Source: Desulfobacterales bacterium S7086C20 (lineage in GTDB: Bacteria > Desulfobacterota > Desulfobacteria > Desulfobacterales > C00003060). Taken from it: a DNA stretch of 35,216 nt. The DNA is taken from assembly GCA_001751075.1 (NCBI GenBank), contig MAVP01000009.1:1-35216 (forward strand), in the 5' to 3' direction. The position numbers and the translations under genes are program-made. Numbering within the stretch: position 1 is the first letter of the stretch; each line of letters begins with the position of its first letter. The notes under the pieces are model-generated. The model made no database searches, had not been told where the DNA came from, and saw only the letters and a list, made by a program, of their open reading frames with translations. Of the stretch, positions 25,001 through 34,243 are shown one piece after another.

Positions 25001-26364
25001 CCGTTTTTGAGACTGATATACTTGGAATCCTGACCACCTATTTCAAATATGGTATCTACCATGGGATCGATGTCGGCGGCGGCTGTGGCCTGGGCGGTAA
25101 TCTCATTTCGTATGATATCCGCTCCGACAAAATCCCCCGTAAGATATCTTCCCGAACCGGTAGTGGCTGCTCCGACCACCTTGACCTTTCCGGCGTACTT
25201 TTCGCCGATGATCCTAAGTCCCTCTTTTACCGCCTCGAGAGGCCTTCCCGCTGTCATGAGGTATACTTTGGCCACGAGTTTCCTGTTGTTATTAATCAAA
25301 ACGACATTTGTGCTTATAGAGCCGACGTCGATGCCGAGGTAAACCTCTTCTGGTTGGCCGCTTTTTTGTCCTTCCGGCCTGGTTGTTTGTTCGTTTCCAT
25401 GGATATTGTCCCGGCGAGCGGCCTTGTATTCAAGAGGAGGAAGATGCTTTGCCTTGGCAGTGTGGGTAGCAATATATTCGTTTAAACGCTCAAGGCCATT
25501 AAAGCGTTTAACAGACGTCCCATTTTCCATAGTTTTTAAAACAGCTCCAATGGCGCCCATCGAAGCAAAGTGCTTGGGAACAATAAGTTGTCCGTCGTTA
25601 AGTTTTAGGACCTCTTGAAATGCCTTACGGACTCCATGATTGGCCGCAACACCCCCTTGAAATACGACAGGGGCCAAGAGATTTTTACCTTTTCCGATGT
25701 TGCTTTTTAGATTCCGGGCTAAGGCAAAACACAGCCCCGCAATGATCTCAAAGTCCGGGGTAGCTGCCTGCTGAAGGTGAATCATATCGGTCTTTGCAAA
25801 GACTGTGCATCGACCGGCGATACGAGGAGGAGTTTCTGATTGCAAGGCAAGCTTGCTAAAATCTTCAATGCTGTAACCCATCCGATGCGCTTGCTGATCC
25901 AGAAATGATCCGGTGCCGGCAGCACAAAGGCTGTTCATTGCAAAGTCTTCTATGATGAGGTTCCCTGCGCTGTCACGGTGTGTCAAGATCAGCTTTGCAT
26001 CTTCCCCGCCCATCTCGATAATTGTCTTTATGTCCTGGTGAAAATGCTCAGCAGCTTTTGTTTGGGCAATAATTTCATTGACGAATATCCCTCCAAGCAC
26101 CTTTGCAAGATGGGTTGCTCCTGTGCCGGTAAGTGAACATGATGCGATTGTCTCGGTTGGGATCTTTTCATAAAGGCGTGTTAGAACAGATGCGGTTGTT
26201 TCTAAGGGCCTTCCTCTTGTTCTGCTGTAGTCTTCCCAGACGATTTCACTGGAGTCGTTTACAAGGACAGTGTTCACACTGATAGAGCCTACGTCTATTC
26301 CGAGATGGACCAATGTTTTCGGGACGGAAGCCGTAGATGCATTTGTTTCGGTTATTTCAGACAT
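22090..26364 (-). CDS. Giant acyl-CoA dehydratase activase-like protein (tandem BadF/HgdC ATPase + DUF2229)
   Basis: A 1424-aa protein with two ASKHA ATPase domains (about 20-280 and 342-610), each starting GIDVGSIS and containing the CAAGTGSF and RCTVF cysteines (C147/C186 and C466/C506). In HgdC these bind the inter-subunit [4Fe-4S] cluster. A Cys motif (CAKCPNRC, GGRCERY) leads to a DUF2229-type region (PRTMFFMELAPFF, ECTVAETCFPIKVAHGH). The C-terminal third resembles HgdA/B-like cluster proteins (NFGCGPDSFISHFF, SGKECYPCILTTGD, SGTGPCRYGQYHR, MPFTCMPGTIVSALL). It may be an all-in-one ATP-driven low-potential electron donor; substrate unknown. ATG 26364 is preferred because GAGAGGTG lies 8-9 nt upstream. 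Cotranscribed with rng. Confidence 0.88.
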   Translation of the reverse strand: MSEITETNASTASVPKTLVHLGIDVGSISVNTVLVNDSSEIVWEDYSRTRGRPLETTASVLTRLYEKIPTETIASCSLTGTGATHLAKVLGGIFVNEIIAQTKAAEHFHQDIKTIIEMGGEDAKLILTHRDSAGNLIIEDFAMNSLCAAGTGSFLDQQAHRMGYSIEDFSKLALQSETPPRIAGRCTVFAKTDMIHLQQAATPDFEIIAGLCFALARNLKSNIGKGKNLLAPVVFQGGVAANHGVRKAFQEVLKLNDGQLIVPKHFASMGAIGAVLKTMENGTSVKRFNGLERLNEYIATHTAKAKHLPPLEYKAARRDNIHGNEQTTRPEGQKSGQPEEVYLGIDVGSISTNVVLINNNRKLVAKVYLMTAGRPLEAVKEGLRIIGEKYAGKVKVVGAATTGSGRYLTGDFVGADIIRNEITAQATAAADIDPMVDTIFEIGGQDSKYISLKNGVIVDFMMNKVCAAGTGSFLEEQAEKLGMSIKEEFGSLAISAKNPIRLGERCTVFMESDLVHYQQQGSNKDDLVAGLSYSIVENYLNRVVEQRKVGDLIFYQGATAQNAGIVAAFEKVVGKPVTVPPHCDVTGAIGAGLLAMKERNWKESRFKGFDVSKSQYTTTSFECAKCPNRCEIRKVSVESRRPLFYGGRCERYENKRQSTENRKLPDLFAQRQEWLLETPFQEMVYTAPRGRHGTIGIPRTMFFMELAPFFITFLETLGYEVIISEQTHKKLIHKGLECTVAETCFPIKVAHGHILDLFDKGVKTIFLPHVVDLKHASQSSFSYLCPYAQTLAYMIHSSIDFKKAQVRALQPVLYFGRGYSKLLRGLKSLSKSLAVNSRAINNATAAAWKAQERFYNRLRNRGDEILSGLAPDEKLMIIVSRPYNGFDPGINLNLPKKLRDLDTLAMPVDFLRLDEHSPDNSSITSQYWRFGQKIMSAAEIIRDNPQLFAIYITNFGCGPDSFISHFFHDRLQGKPYLEIEIDEHSADVGAITRLEAFLDSLNNARLKPKKTRSQVYHRHNGTYRRKVFIPPMSDQAYAVAAAFRACGVDSEVLPESDEQTLSIGHQFTSGKECYPCILTTGDMIKRVRNTGFDPDRSAFFMPSGTGPCRYGQYHRFHRLVLDRLGYGNVPIYAPNQSEVFYKELGMVNGDFPKLGWQGLVAVDLLEKLVRQVRPYEREPGASNRAYSDALEKICRTVENRGNIVRTLRETKASFETIPKNGLGTKPFVGIVGEIYTRANRFANEDAILKIEALGAEAWMSPVAEWVLYINYIAKERSLQKKQLKTWLKNVWVDYLQRRYEHRYSAVFDGMLRYLWEPSTRSILKNAMPYIHPSFRGESVLSLGKSVDYIKRQTAGLVSIMPFTCMPGTIVSALLKRFKEENNNIPYLNLSYDGQTETNTSTRLEAFMYQVHRRHELFLENEMQR

Positions 26365-26468
26365 CTTATATGCACCTCTCATCTGTCGGAGAAAGATGAA
26401 GAGATTAGTGGTAGGGAATTTACGATAAAATGGGTATTAGCATCGATGCGAGGGAAAAACAATCTTTT

Positions 26469-27401
26469 CTATCCTTTGCTAGAGAAATCGACGATCCATC
26501 TAATAAGGTTGATACCGATGAGAATGAAGCCTTCCATTCGGGAGACTCGAAAACCTGTGCGCATAAAAATAACCACTAGTACGACTACTGCCACCAGAAG
26601 ATAGACACTGTGCAGGCCGGCGGGGTCAATCTGAAGAGGCCCAAGCATGCCGGCCAGCCCAAGAACCCCTAGGATATTATACAAATCACTGCCGATGAGA
26701 TTGCCAATAGACATTGCGTAACGCCCCTTGATGGCGGCCATAAGTGAAGTGGCAAATTCAGGCGCTGAAGTGCCCGCTGCAACGATGGTAACGCCGATAA
26801 CCCATTCTGATAGGCCGAGTCCTCTTGCTAAGGATGTCGCTGACCATACGAGTAAGTGACCACCACTTACAACACCGACAATTCCTGCAACCAGTATCGG
26901 TACGTCTTTTAAGGAGGCTTCTTGTCCATGATCTGTCTCCGTGGTAGGGGATTTTTTCCAAAAAAGATAGCCAATATAGATGACGAGAGAAGAAAATAGT
27001 ATAAGGCCTTCATGAGGTGTTAGACGCAAGTCCGTGAGAAATAAAGCTAAAACGGTTGACATTGCAATCAAGAAAAGACCGTCTCTCCATACTATGGTTG
27101 GGGTTGTGACGATTGTCCGGATAGCGGCACATCCGCCCAGTATAAATCCAAGATTGAAGATATTAGATCCTACCACGTTGCTTACAGATATATCGGACAA
27201 TCCACGAAGGGCGGCATTTATTGTTACGGCAAATTCGGGTGCAGAGGTTCCGATGGCCACAACGGTTAGTCCAATAGCCAAATCTGACATGTGTAGTTTG
27301 TGTGCAATGCGAACAGCTGAATCTACGACCCACTCAGAACCCTTCCAAAGGAATCCAGCGGACACGACTATTAGGAGTATATCTAGAAATATATTATGCA
27401 T
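26469..27401 (-). CDS. Ca2+(or Na+)/cation antiporter, CaCA family
   Basis: A 310-aa inner-membrane exchanger with about ten hydrophobic helices in two inverted halves. The alpha repeats are clear: IGLTVVAIGTSAPEFAVTIN with VSNVVGSNIFN, and IGVTIVAAGTSAPEFATSLM with SIGNLIGSDLYN. The conserved Glu and Asn/Asp of these repeats coordinate the ion. A short hydrophilic loop (KKSPTTETDHGQEASLKD) separates the halves. This architecture fits YrbG-like K+-independent exchangers. Start ATG 27401 has AAGG at short spacing. It sits 104 bp upstream of the activase gene on the same strand; functional linkage is not evident. Confidence 0.9.
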   Translation of the reverse strand: MHNIFLDILLIVVSAGFLWKGSEWVVDSAVRIAHKLHMSDLAIGLTVVAIGTSAPEFAVTINAALRGLSDISVSNVVGSNIFNLGFILGGCAAIRTIVTTPTIVWRDGLFLIAMSTVLALFLTDLRLTPHEGLILFSSLVIYIGYLFWKKSPTTETDHGQEASLKDVPILVAGIVGVVSGGHLLVWSATSLARGLGLSEWVIGVTIVAAGTSAPEFATSLMAAIKGRYAMSIGNLIGSDLYNILGVLGLAGMLGPLQIDPAGLHSVYLLVAVVVLVVIFMRTGFRVSRMEGFILIGINLIRWIVDFSSKG

Positions 27402-27430
27402 GATGCCTTATCTTTTCTTTATCTCATTTT

Positions 27431-27455
27431 TGACGACTTCGCAAAAGGTCTGATT
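27431..27455. repeat. Truncated end of the 34-kb MITE-like repeat family
   Basis: TGACGACTTCGCAAAAGGTC followed by TGATT matches the left end of the element at 34244 with one mismatch. No right end or conserved GTACG core is found nearby, so only one terminus remains. It lies between the exchanger start and the glycosyltransferase stop. Confidence 0.6.
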
Positions 27456-27552
27456 TTGTTCTTTCCGTGCACGATTCTGGAAAGGGTTCTAGGAGTCAAG
27501 GATTCAAGGGGCCGAGTGCTTTTGTTTTATTCGCTGTTTTCAACTGAATAAC

Positions 27553-28395
27553 CTAACTGCTCAGCTTGAATCTTTTCTTCAGTTCCAGATAGTAGTTTGC
27601 CTCATCAGTTCGTCCCCGTTTTGAACACCCAGCTGCATAGATGGCGCATTTTTTTGATAGTACATCAATAGCTGCCGCGTATTGTGCCTCTGATAAACCA
27701 CCTTTTGGAGGGCTTTCAAGGATTTTGTGCAAGGCATAAATGCGGAAACGATCCAGCCCTGGTGATCTTGAAAGTTGATCCTCATGCCCTCCTCGTTTAA
27801 TTACAAGGGGTGTGGCTATCAAGTAAACCGGGAATCGACAGGTTGTCCTCAGCCAAAGGTCATAGTCTTCGCAAGACGGCATGCTCTCGTCATATAACCC
27901 AACCTCATCGAACAGACTTCGTCGCATCATAACGGCGGAAGGACTTATGAGACACAACTCTAATGAATCCTCAAAGATCATCCCTGAGCGCTTCTTGTGG
28001 CGGTTTTTTGGATTTGCCCTAGTGCCGTTTCTTAACCAGATTTCCTCAGTTTGACAAATAAGGGCGGCAGGATGTTTTTCATAAAAGGCTACTTGGGCCG
28101 ATAGCTTTTCGGGAAGCCAGATATCATCAGAGTCCAAAAAGGCTATCAACTCACCATTGGCATGCACGATACCGGCATTTCGGGCCGCACTCACACCGCG
28201 ATGCTCTTGTCGGATTGTACGGATTTGGTCGTAAGATTTAAGTAATTCGTGGGTTTCATCCGTTGAACCGTCATCTACCACAATTAGCTCAAAATCGTGA
28301 AACTTTTGAGACAAAACCGATTCAATGGCCTCTTTCAGTATCCATGCGCGATTATAACAGGGGATGACAATACTTACTAAAGGCATGATAGGCAT
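27553..28395 (-). CDS. GT2-family glycosyltransferase
   Basis: A 280-aa GT-A fold enzyme that would transfer a sugar from a nucleotide sugar at the cytoplasmic side of the membrane. Motifs: VSIVIPCYNRAWILKEAIES at the N-terminus, IVVDDGSTDE, GVSAARNAGI, FLDSDDIWLPEKL (metal-binding DSDD), and SCEDYDLWLRTT as the likely catalytic-base ED region. The C-terminal 60 residues are helical and not diagnostic. No membrane segment is seen. A second in-frame ATG (MPLVSIV) lies three codons inside; neither has a clear Shine-Dalgarno. Divergent from mreB, so not part of the shape operon. Acceptor unknown (LPS, capsule or protein). Confidence 0.9.
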   Translation of the reverse strand: MPIMPLVSIVIPCYNRAWILKEAIESVLSQKFHDFELIVVDDGSTDETHELLKSYDQIRTIRQEHRGVSAARNAGIVHANGELIAFLDSDDIWLPEKLSAQVAFYEKHPAALICQTEEIWLRNGTRANPKNRHKKRSGMIFEDSLELCLISPSAVMMRRSLFDEVGLYDESMPSCEDYDLWLRTTCRFPVYLIATPLVIKRGGHEDQLSRSPGLDRFRIYALHKILESPPKGGLSEAQYAAAIDVLSKKCAIYAAGCSKRGRTDEANYYLELKKRFKLSS

Positions 28396-28532
28396 AAGTT
28401 CTCAAAAAGTACGGGTTATACGATTAATATAGACCATGGGTATGGAGAAATTACTGATAGGCCTTCTAAAACCACAGGATGATGCAAATTTCAAATTCTT
28501 TTCCATTTAGTTTGGAAGAAATCTTTTTTCTC

Positions 28533-28561
28533 TTGAAATAACAGGTTGGCCTTGCTAATAA
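28533..28561 (+). promoter_or_regulatory. Possible sigma-70-type promoter upstream of mreB
   Basis: TTGAAA (28533-28538) and TAATAA (28556-28561) are 17 bp apart, about 120 bp before the mreB start. A plausible housekeeping promoter alongside the sigma-54-like site at 28593. Confidence 0.4.
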
Positions 28562-28592
28562 TCCGAAAACAGTTGAGAAATTTGGGTCATTG

Positions 28593-28609
28593 TTGGCACG
28601 ATTTGTGCT
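28593..28609 (+). promoter_or_regulatory. Sigma-54-like promoter upstream of mreB
   Basis: TTGGCACGATTTGTGCT matches the sigma-54 consensus closely: TTGGCACG, then GC 10 nt after GG (GG 28595-28596, GC 28607-28608). The only clear departure is G for T in the -12 TTGC. Transcription would start near 28620, leaving a leader of about 63 nt. No activator site was identified. Confidence 0.5.
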
Positions 28610-28670
28610 GCAGGTAGACTGTGATAGACTGCAACTGGTGGGTGAATCAACACAATAGTCTAATGTATAG

Positions 28671-29717
<1,047 letters not shown>

Positions 29718-29766
29718 TGTCATGTTTTAGCATGTCGTCCGGAAAAATCCTTTATCGGCCACGGTT

Positions 29767-30600
29767 ATGTTTTCAAGAAGACTTCTAGCGATTTTTTGTC
29801 TAATCCTCTTTGCCCTGACCAATCTTGTCCTTCTTTCCGCCAGTGCTAAGCGTCCTCATAGTAATAGTATAATCGGTCGAATGGTGATGGCGGCAGTTGC
29901 GCCATTCCAGGAAGGGGTGACCCGATCTGTTGGTTTTTGTGAATATGTTTGGGATCACTACCTATATGTTGTTTCTGCAAGACAGGAATGTGACAAAGTA
30001 AAAAGAAGCCTTGCGAGTTTAAGGTTTGAGAAAAGCCGATATGTTGAGTCCGAACACACATGTTTGAGACTTCACAAACTATTGGAGATAAAGGAAAGCC
30101 TTTCCCACAACCTTCTTGCGGCGCAAGTGGTTGGGGTCGATCCTTCCGGATGGTTTCATTCTATTATCATCAATGTCGGGACCCGGGATGGCGCCGTTAA
30201 GGGTATGCCTGTAGTAGCACCGGAGGGAATTGTTGGTCAAATCGTTAAGGTATCATTTGGTTATTCGAAGGTTATGTTAATGATTGACCGGAGCAGTGCC
30301 ATAGATGCCCTGGTTCAACGAACCAGGGTAAGAGGCATTGTCGAGGGGAAGACCGATGAATATTGTCGGTTCAAATATGTTTTAAGAAAGGTTGAAATCG
30401 ATAGGGGAGACGTTGTTGTTTCGTCAGGATTCGACGGGATTTTCCCTAAAGGCCTTCGGATAGGTTCCGTAAGGGATGTTTCCAAGTCTCGTGCCGGTAT
30501 TTTTCAAAATGTCAAAGTTGAGCCATTTGTTGATTTCACGAGGCTAGAAGAAGTGTTGGTAATTACAGATTCATCCGCGTCCAGAGGACGTGGTTTTTGA
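29767..30600 (+). CDS. mreC: Rod shape-determining protein MreC
   Basis: A 277-aa inner-membrane-anchored periplasmic scaffold that activates PBP2/RodA. One N-terminal membrane helix (about 6-26), a short coiled-coil (70-105, ECDKVKRSLASLRFEKSRY), and the beta-rich domain with the family patterns VVGVDPSGWFHSIIINVGTRDG, KGMPVVAPEGIVGQIVKV, SKVMLMIDRSSAIDALVQRT and DVVVSSGFDGIFPKGLRIG. Lies 49 bp after mreB; the stop overlaps the longest possible mreD frame. Confidence 0.95.
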   Translation: MFSRRLLAIFCLILFALTNLVLLSASAKRPHSNSIIGRMVMAAVAPFQEGVTRSVGFCEYVWDHYLYVVSARQECDKVKRSLASLRFEKSRYVESEHTCLRLHKLLEIKESLSHNLLAAQVVGVDPSGWFHSIIINVGTRDGAVKGMPVVAPEGIVGQIVKVSFGYSKVMLMIDRSSAIDALVQRTRVRGIVEGKTDEYCRFKYVLRKVEIDRGDVVVSSGFDGIFPKGLRIGSVRDVSKSRAGIFQNVKVEPFVDFTRLEEVLVITDSSASRGRGF

Positions 30601-30607
30601 CACTGCA

Positions 30608-31102
30608 ATGAAGATTATCTGTACATATATATTCCTTGGTATCGCGATAGTTGTTGGACAAACGACAATATTGAAGCTGACCCTCCTTCAAAACGGAGTG
30701 TATGACCTGCTGATTCCGATGGTTGTGTTTGCTCGACTCAATCTGTCAGTAAAGACAGCCGGCGTGATTGCGCTTGTCATGGGGTATGTGATGGATTTAT
30801 TCTCAGGGGGGCAGTTTGGGCTCTATATTACCAGTTATTTATGGATCTTGATAGGGGTGAAGGTTATCTCAGGTTACTTTTCAATACAAGGGAGTATATC
30901 CTGGGCCATATTGATTGCACTTTGTGTGTTGTTTGAGAATGTTATTTTTTTCCTTTTTTCCGGTGGTCCTGTCCAAGAGGTCTTGATGGAGGGGCATAAG
31001 CTTAGATCTGTGATATTGCAAACCAGTCTTGCGGCAATTTCAGGGCCGGCCATTGTTATGGGTCTTGAGAGAATATATCAGCGGATAGAGGGTGTTGAGT
31101 AA
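30608..31102 (+). CDS. mreD: Rod shape-determining protein MreD
   Basis: A small integral membrane protein (164 aa from ATG 30608) with about five hydrophobic helices and the MreD pattern MVVFARLNLSVKTAGVIALVMG followed by GYVMDLFSGGQFGLYITSYL. An upstream in-frame GTG at 30590 would overlap mreC by 11 bp and add six residues. AGAGGA lies too close to that GTG and too far from the ATG, so the start is uncertain. The stop is 2 bp before mrdA. Works with MreC in the elongasome. Confidence 0.9.
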   Translation: MKIICTYIFLGIAIVVGQTTILKLTLLQNGVYDLLIPMVVFARLNLSVKTAGVIALVMGYVMDLFSGGQFGLYITSYLWILIGVKVISGYFSIQGSISWAILIALCVLFENVIFFLFSGGPVQEVLMEGHKLRSVILQTSLAAISGPAIVMGLERIYQRIEGVE

Positions 31103-31104
31103 TT

Positions 31105-32928
31105 ATGTACAACACCTATCTAAAAACAGTTGACAGTGAGTGGTTTAGGCAACGGCTGTCAGGTGCCGCGATCTTTGTCTTGGCCGTTTTTCTGATTCTT
31201 ATGGCCCGCCTTTATTACTTGCAGGTGGTGAAGGGGGCTGAATTTAGACGATTGTCTCAAAACAACTGCGTACGACTCCAAAGCATAGCCCCTGCCCGCG
31301 GTCTTATCTTTGATCGAAATAGTTACCTCATGGTGGATAACAGGCCGTCTTTCAATGTTTCTATTGTTTTGGAAGATGCCAAGAATCCCGAAAAAGTGCT
31401 GAGCAAACTGGCAGCAATCTTGGGGGTTGATCGCCAGGACCTTTTGGCCAAGCTCGATGTTGGAAAAAGGTGGCCTTCTTTCAAGCCTATTCTCCTTAGA
31501 CGTGATCTGGACCGAGATGCCATAGCTGTTGTGGAGTCCCACAAATTGGATCTGCCGGGTATTTTGATTACAGTTGAACCGATACGTCATTATGTAGAGG
31601 GGAAGCGTGCATCTCATTTGATTGGATATTTAGGTGAGATAAGTGAAGATGAGCTTGACAGTGGAGACTTTCCCGGCAATAGAGGGGGCGATTTCATAGG
31701 CCAGTTTGGGATTGAAAAGAGTTATGAATCATACTTTCGTGGTAAGCCGGGGAAAAGACAGGTTCAAGTCGATGCCCTTGGCCAGGTGAAAAGGGTCCTT
31801 AAGACAGAGCCGGCCGAAGCAGGTAAAAATGTCTACCTGACTCTCGATATTGGGCTTCAGCGCAAGACGGAGGAAATGTTTGCTGAAAAGGTGGGGGCTG
31901 CTGTGGCCATGGATCCATCAAACGGCCACATCCTTGCCATGGTCAGCAGCCCGGCATTTAACCCTAACGCCTTTGTGGAAGGTATGAGCTTTGAAGCGTG
32001 GAATGAACTTGTTGCTGACAAGTTCCATCCTATGGGGAACAAGGCCATTCAGGGGCAGTATCCCCCCGGATCTATATATAAGATCGTAACCGCTATGGCC
32101 GGACTTGTTGAAGAGGGAGTGATTGACGAAGATACCCAATATTACTGTCCTGGCTACTACAGATATGGAAATCGCACATATCGGTGCTGGAGGAGGGGAG
32201 GGCACGGATCTGTTGAAATTACAAAAGCGATAGCTCAATCTTGTGATGTCTTTTTTTTCCAGGTTGGAGAAGAATTGGGGGTGGATCGTTTGGCACGGTA
32301 TGCCAGGGCATGCGGACTTGGAAATCCTACTGGGATTGAGTTGGATAATGAGGCATCAGGTTTGGTGCCCACTTCGGCGTGGAAACTAAGAAAGATTGGG
32401 GTACCATGGCAAGGGGGGGAGACTCTTTCTGTGGCCATCGGACAAGGATTCAATCTTGTAACACCGATGCAGATGGTTTCTTTGACAGCTGCTTTGGCAA
32501 ATGGGGGAATGCGGTATAAACCATTGCTTGTAAAACGGATTGAGGATATTTACGGTAAGGTGCAGTTCATAGAGCCGGAACCCCTAGGCAAATTGCCGGT
32601 TTCTGATGATATACTTCGGCTTCTTGAAGGTGCCTTAGTTGCAGTAATCAACACTCGCAGAGGTACCGGCCGAATTGCACGGATTGAGGGCATTGAGGTG
32701 GCGGGTAAGACGGGAACGGCCCAGGTTATTGCCATTAAAGAGGATCATGATGAGGTTCCGGTTGACGAGGTCCCTTATCGCTTCCGTGATCATGCCTGGT
32801 TTGTGGCATTTGCACCTGTTTCGGCTCCGAAGATTGCTGTTTCTGTGCTTGTGGAACATGGTGGCCATGGTGGTAGCACGGCAGGACCTATTGCTAGAGA
32901 GATGATTAAAGAGTATTTAGGGATTTAG
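31105..32928 (+). CDS. mrdA: Penicillin-binding protein 2 (elongasome transpeptidase)
   Basis: A 607-aa class B PBP that cross-links peptidoglycan during sidewall growth. One N-terminal membrane helix (about 20-40), pedestal domain (IAPARGLIFDRN, HLIGYLGEIS, GGDFIGQFGIEKSYE), and transpeptidase domain with SxxK S323-K326 (PPGSIYKI), SxD S379-C380-D381 and KTGT 535-538. A Cys-containing insert (YYCPGYYRYGNRTYRCW) precedes the SxD motif, as in other PBP2 proteins. It follows mreD by 2 bp and is followed by rodA 16 bp later, giving the standard PBP2-RodA pair. Confidence 0.96.
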   Translation: MYNTYLKTVDSEWFRQRLSGAAIFVLAVFLILMARLYYLQVVKGAEFRRLSQNNCVRLQSIAPARGLIFDRNSYLMVDNRPSFNVSIVLEDAKNPEKVLSKLAAILGVDRQDLLAKLDVGKRWPSFKPILLRRDLDRDAIAVVESHKLDLPGILITVEPIRHYVEGKRASHLIGYLGEISEDELDSGDFPGNRGGDFIGQFGIEKSYESYFRGKPGKRQVQVDALGQVKRVLKTEPAEAGKNVYLTLDIGLQRKTEEMFAEKVGAAVAMDPSNGHILAMVSSPAFNPNAFVEGMSFEAWNELVADKFHPMGNKAIQGQYPPGSIYKIVTAMAGLVEEGVIDEDTQYYCPGYYRYGNRTYRCWRRGGHGSVEITKAIAQSCDVFFFQVGEELGVDRLARYARACGLGNPTGIELDNEASGLVPTSAWKLRKIGVPWQGGETLSVAIGQGFNLVTPMQMVSLTAALANGGMRYKPLLVKRIEDIYGKVQFIEPEPLGKLPVSDDILRLLEGALVAVINTRRGTGRIARIEGIEVAGKTGTAQVIAIKEDHDEVPVDEVPYRFRDHAWFVAFAPVSAPKIAVSVLVEHGGHGGSTAGPIAREMIKEYLGI

Positions 32929-32944
32929 GGATTGGCGTAAGCTT

Positions 32945-34060
32945 ATGTTTGATAGAAGGCTGATTCAGCATTTTGATTGGGTCTTGTTGGGCTTGACCTT
33001 GGTGTTGGCCGGCATAGGTATTCTTACGCTTTACAGTGCCGTAAATGCAAGTGCAGCTCTTGGTCGTCCAACAGGACCGCCGGTTTATCTGAAGCAACTG
33101 TATTCGTTTGGTGTTGCAACGATTGCTATGGTGGTAATGTTCCTTTTTAATTACAAGTTGTTACATAGATGGGGAGGTGTCATTTACGGCTTTTCCATTG
33201 CCTTGCTTTTGGCAGTGCTCCTTGCAGGAAAAGAGGTTTCTGGTTCCCAGCGCTGGCTTATGCTGGGGCCATTGTCCTTTCAACCATCGGAAATTGCGAA
33301 AATCACCGTCGCTATTGTGCTTGCAAGGTATTTTTCTGATCATATGTCGCAGGAGGGTTTTGGGCTAAGAAATCTATGGAAACCTCTTTTTTGGTGTTTG
33401 TTCCCCTTTTTGCTTATAGCGAGGCAGCCGGATCTTGGCACAGGCTTGGTTATTCTTTTGATTGCCGCATCTATGACGTTATTTGTCAAGGTTGAGCGAC
33501 GTGCCATGATTTGTCTGACTGGCGCCGGGGTTTTTATGTGTTCGGTGGCCTGGTTTTTCCTAAAGGAGTATCAGAAGCAGCGGATAGCCATCTTTGTGGA
33601 TCCGGGAAAAGACCCCCTGGGAGCCGGCTATCACATTATTCAGTCTAAGATTGCTGTGGGGTCCGGAATGTTTTGGGGAAAAGGGTTTCTGGAAGGGACT
33701 CAAAATGCCCTTTCTTTTTTGCCCGAACAGCACACAGACTTTATTTTTTCCGTTTTGGCGGAAGAATGGGGTTTTTTGGGTTCAGCCGTATTTGTAGGGT
33801 TTTACGTTGCGACAATCGTGTGGGGGTTGAGTATCGCAATGCGTTCCAAGGAACCATTCGGGACAGTTTTGGCCGTGGGTATTACGAGTATGTTGTTTTG
33901 GCAGGCGGTGATAAATGTGGGCATGGCGTTGGGGCTGTTACCCGTGGTGGGAGTTCCGCTTCCACTGATCAGTTATGGGGGTTCATCACTGCTCGTTACG
34001 TCGATTGGGATAGGAATTCTCATGAATATTAGTATGAGAAGATTCATGTTCAAGAGCTGA
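32945..34060 (+). CDS. rodA: Peptidoglycan glycosyltransferase RodA
   Basis: A 371-aa SEDS-family membrane glycosyltransferase that polymerises lipid II with PBP2. About ten membrane helices. Diagnostic segments: GSQRWLMLGPLSFQPSEIAKI, RQPDLGTGLVIL (the putative catalytic Asp), GAGYHIIQSKIAVGSG, FLPEQHTDFIFSVLAEEWGFLG and PLPLISYGGSSLLVTSIGIG. The last codons (MRRFMFKS) end at a TGA that is also the first three bases of a repeat element, so the native C-terminus may have been set by insertion. The ATG lacks a strong Shine-Dalgarno (TTAGGGATTGGCG lies upstream). Confidence 0.96.
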   Translation: MFDRRLIQHFDWVLLGLTLVLAGIGILTLYSAVNASAALGRPTGPPVYLKQLYSFGVATIAMVVMFLFNYKLLHRWGGVIYGFSIALLLAVLLAGKEVSGSQRWLMLGPLSFQPSEIAKITVAIVLARYFSDHMSQEGFGLRNLWKPLFWCLFPFLLIARQPDLGTGLVILLIAASMTLFVKVERRAMICLTGAGVFMCSVAWFFLKEYQKQRIAIFVDPGKDPLGAGYHIIQSKIAVGSGMFWGKGFLEGTQNALSFLPEQHTDFIFSVLAEEWGFLGSAVFVGFYVATIVWGLSIAMRSKEPFGTVLAVGITSMLFWQAVINVGMALGLLPVVGVPLPLISYGGSSLLVTSIGIGILMNISMRRFMFKS

Positions 34061-34211
34061 CGACTTCGCAAAAAGCCCATCTGCGGCGTTGCGCTTCATC
34101 TTTCGTCACTGCGACGTACGATAAGTACGTCTCATTCCTCAACATAGCGCCACTGAAGTGGCTTGAGGACAGTACGCGCGCCTTGCATCTGGAGCTTTTT
34201 ACTGTGTCGTC
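34058..34211. repeat. MITE-like palindromic element, copy A (inverted relative to copy B)
   Basis: The left end GACGACTTCGCAAAAAGC (34059-34076) is inverted at 34194-34211 (GCTTTTTACTGTGTCGTC) with 14 of 18 matches. The core holds GACGTAC-GATAA-GTACGTC. Its reverse complement aligns over about 75 bp with copy B. The first bases TGA form the rodA stop codon. It has no coding capacity. Its palindromic ends could fold in RNA and influence read-through to bactofilin. Confidence 0.65.
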
Positions 34212-34243
34212 CGTTTGTGGACTTTTTACAAGTCCATCAAAAC

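Noticed and set aside
24805-25485. 226-codon plus-strand frame within the activase gene
   Set aside because: The minus strand encodes conserved ASKHA motifs across the whole stretch.
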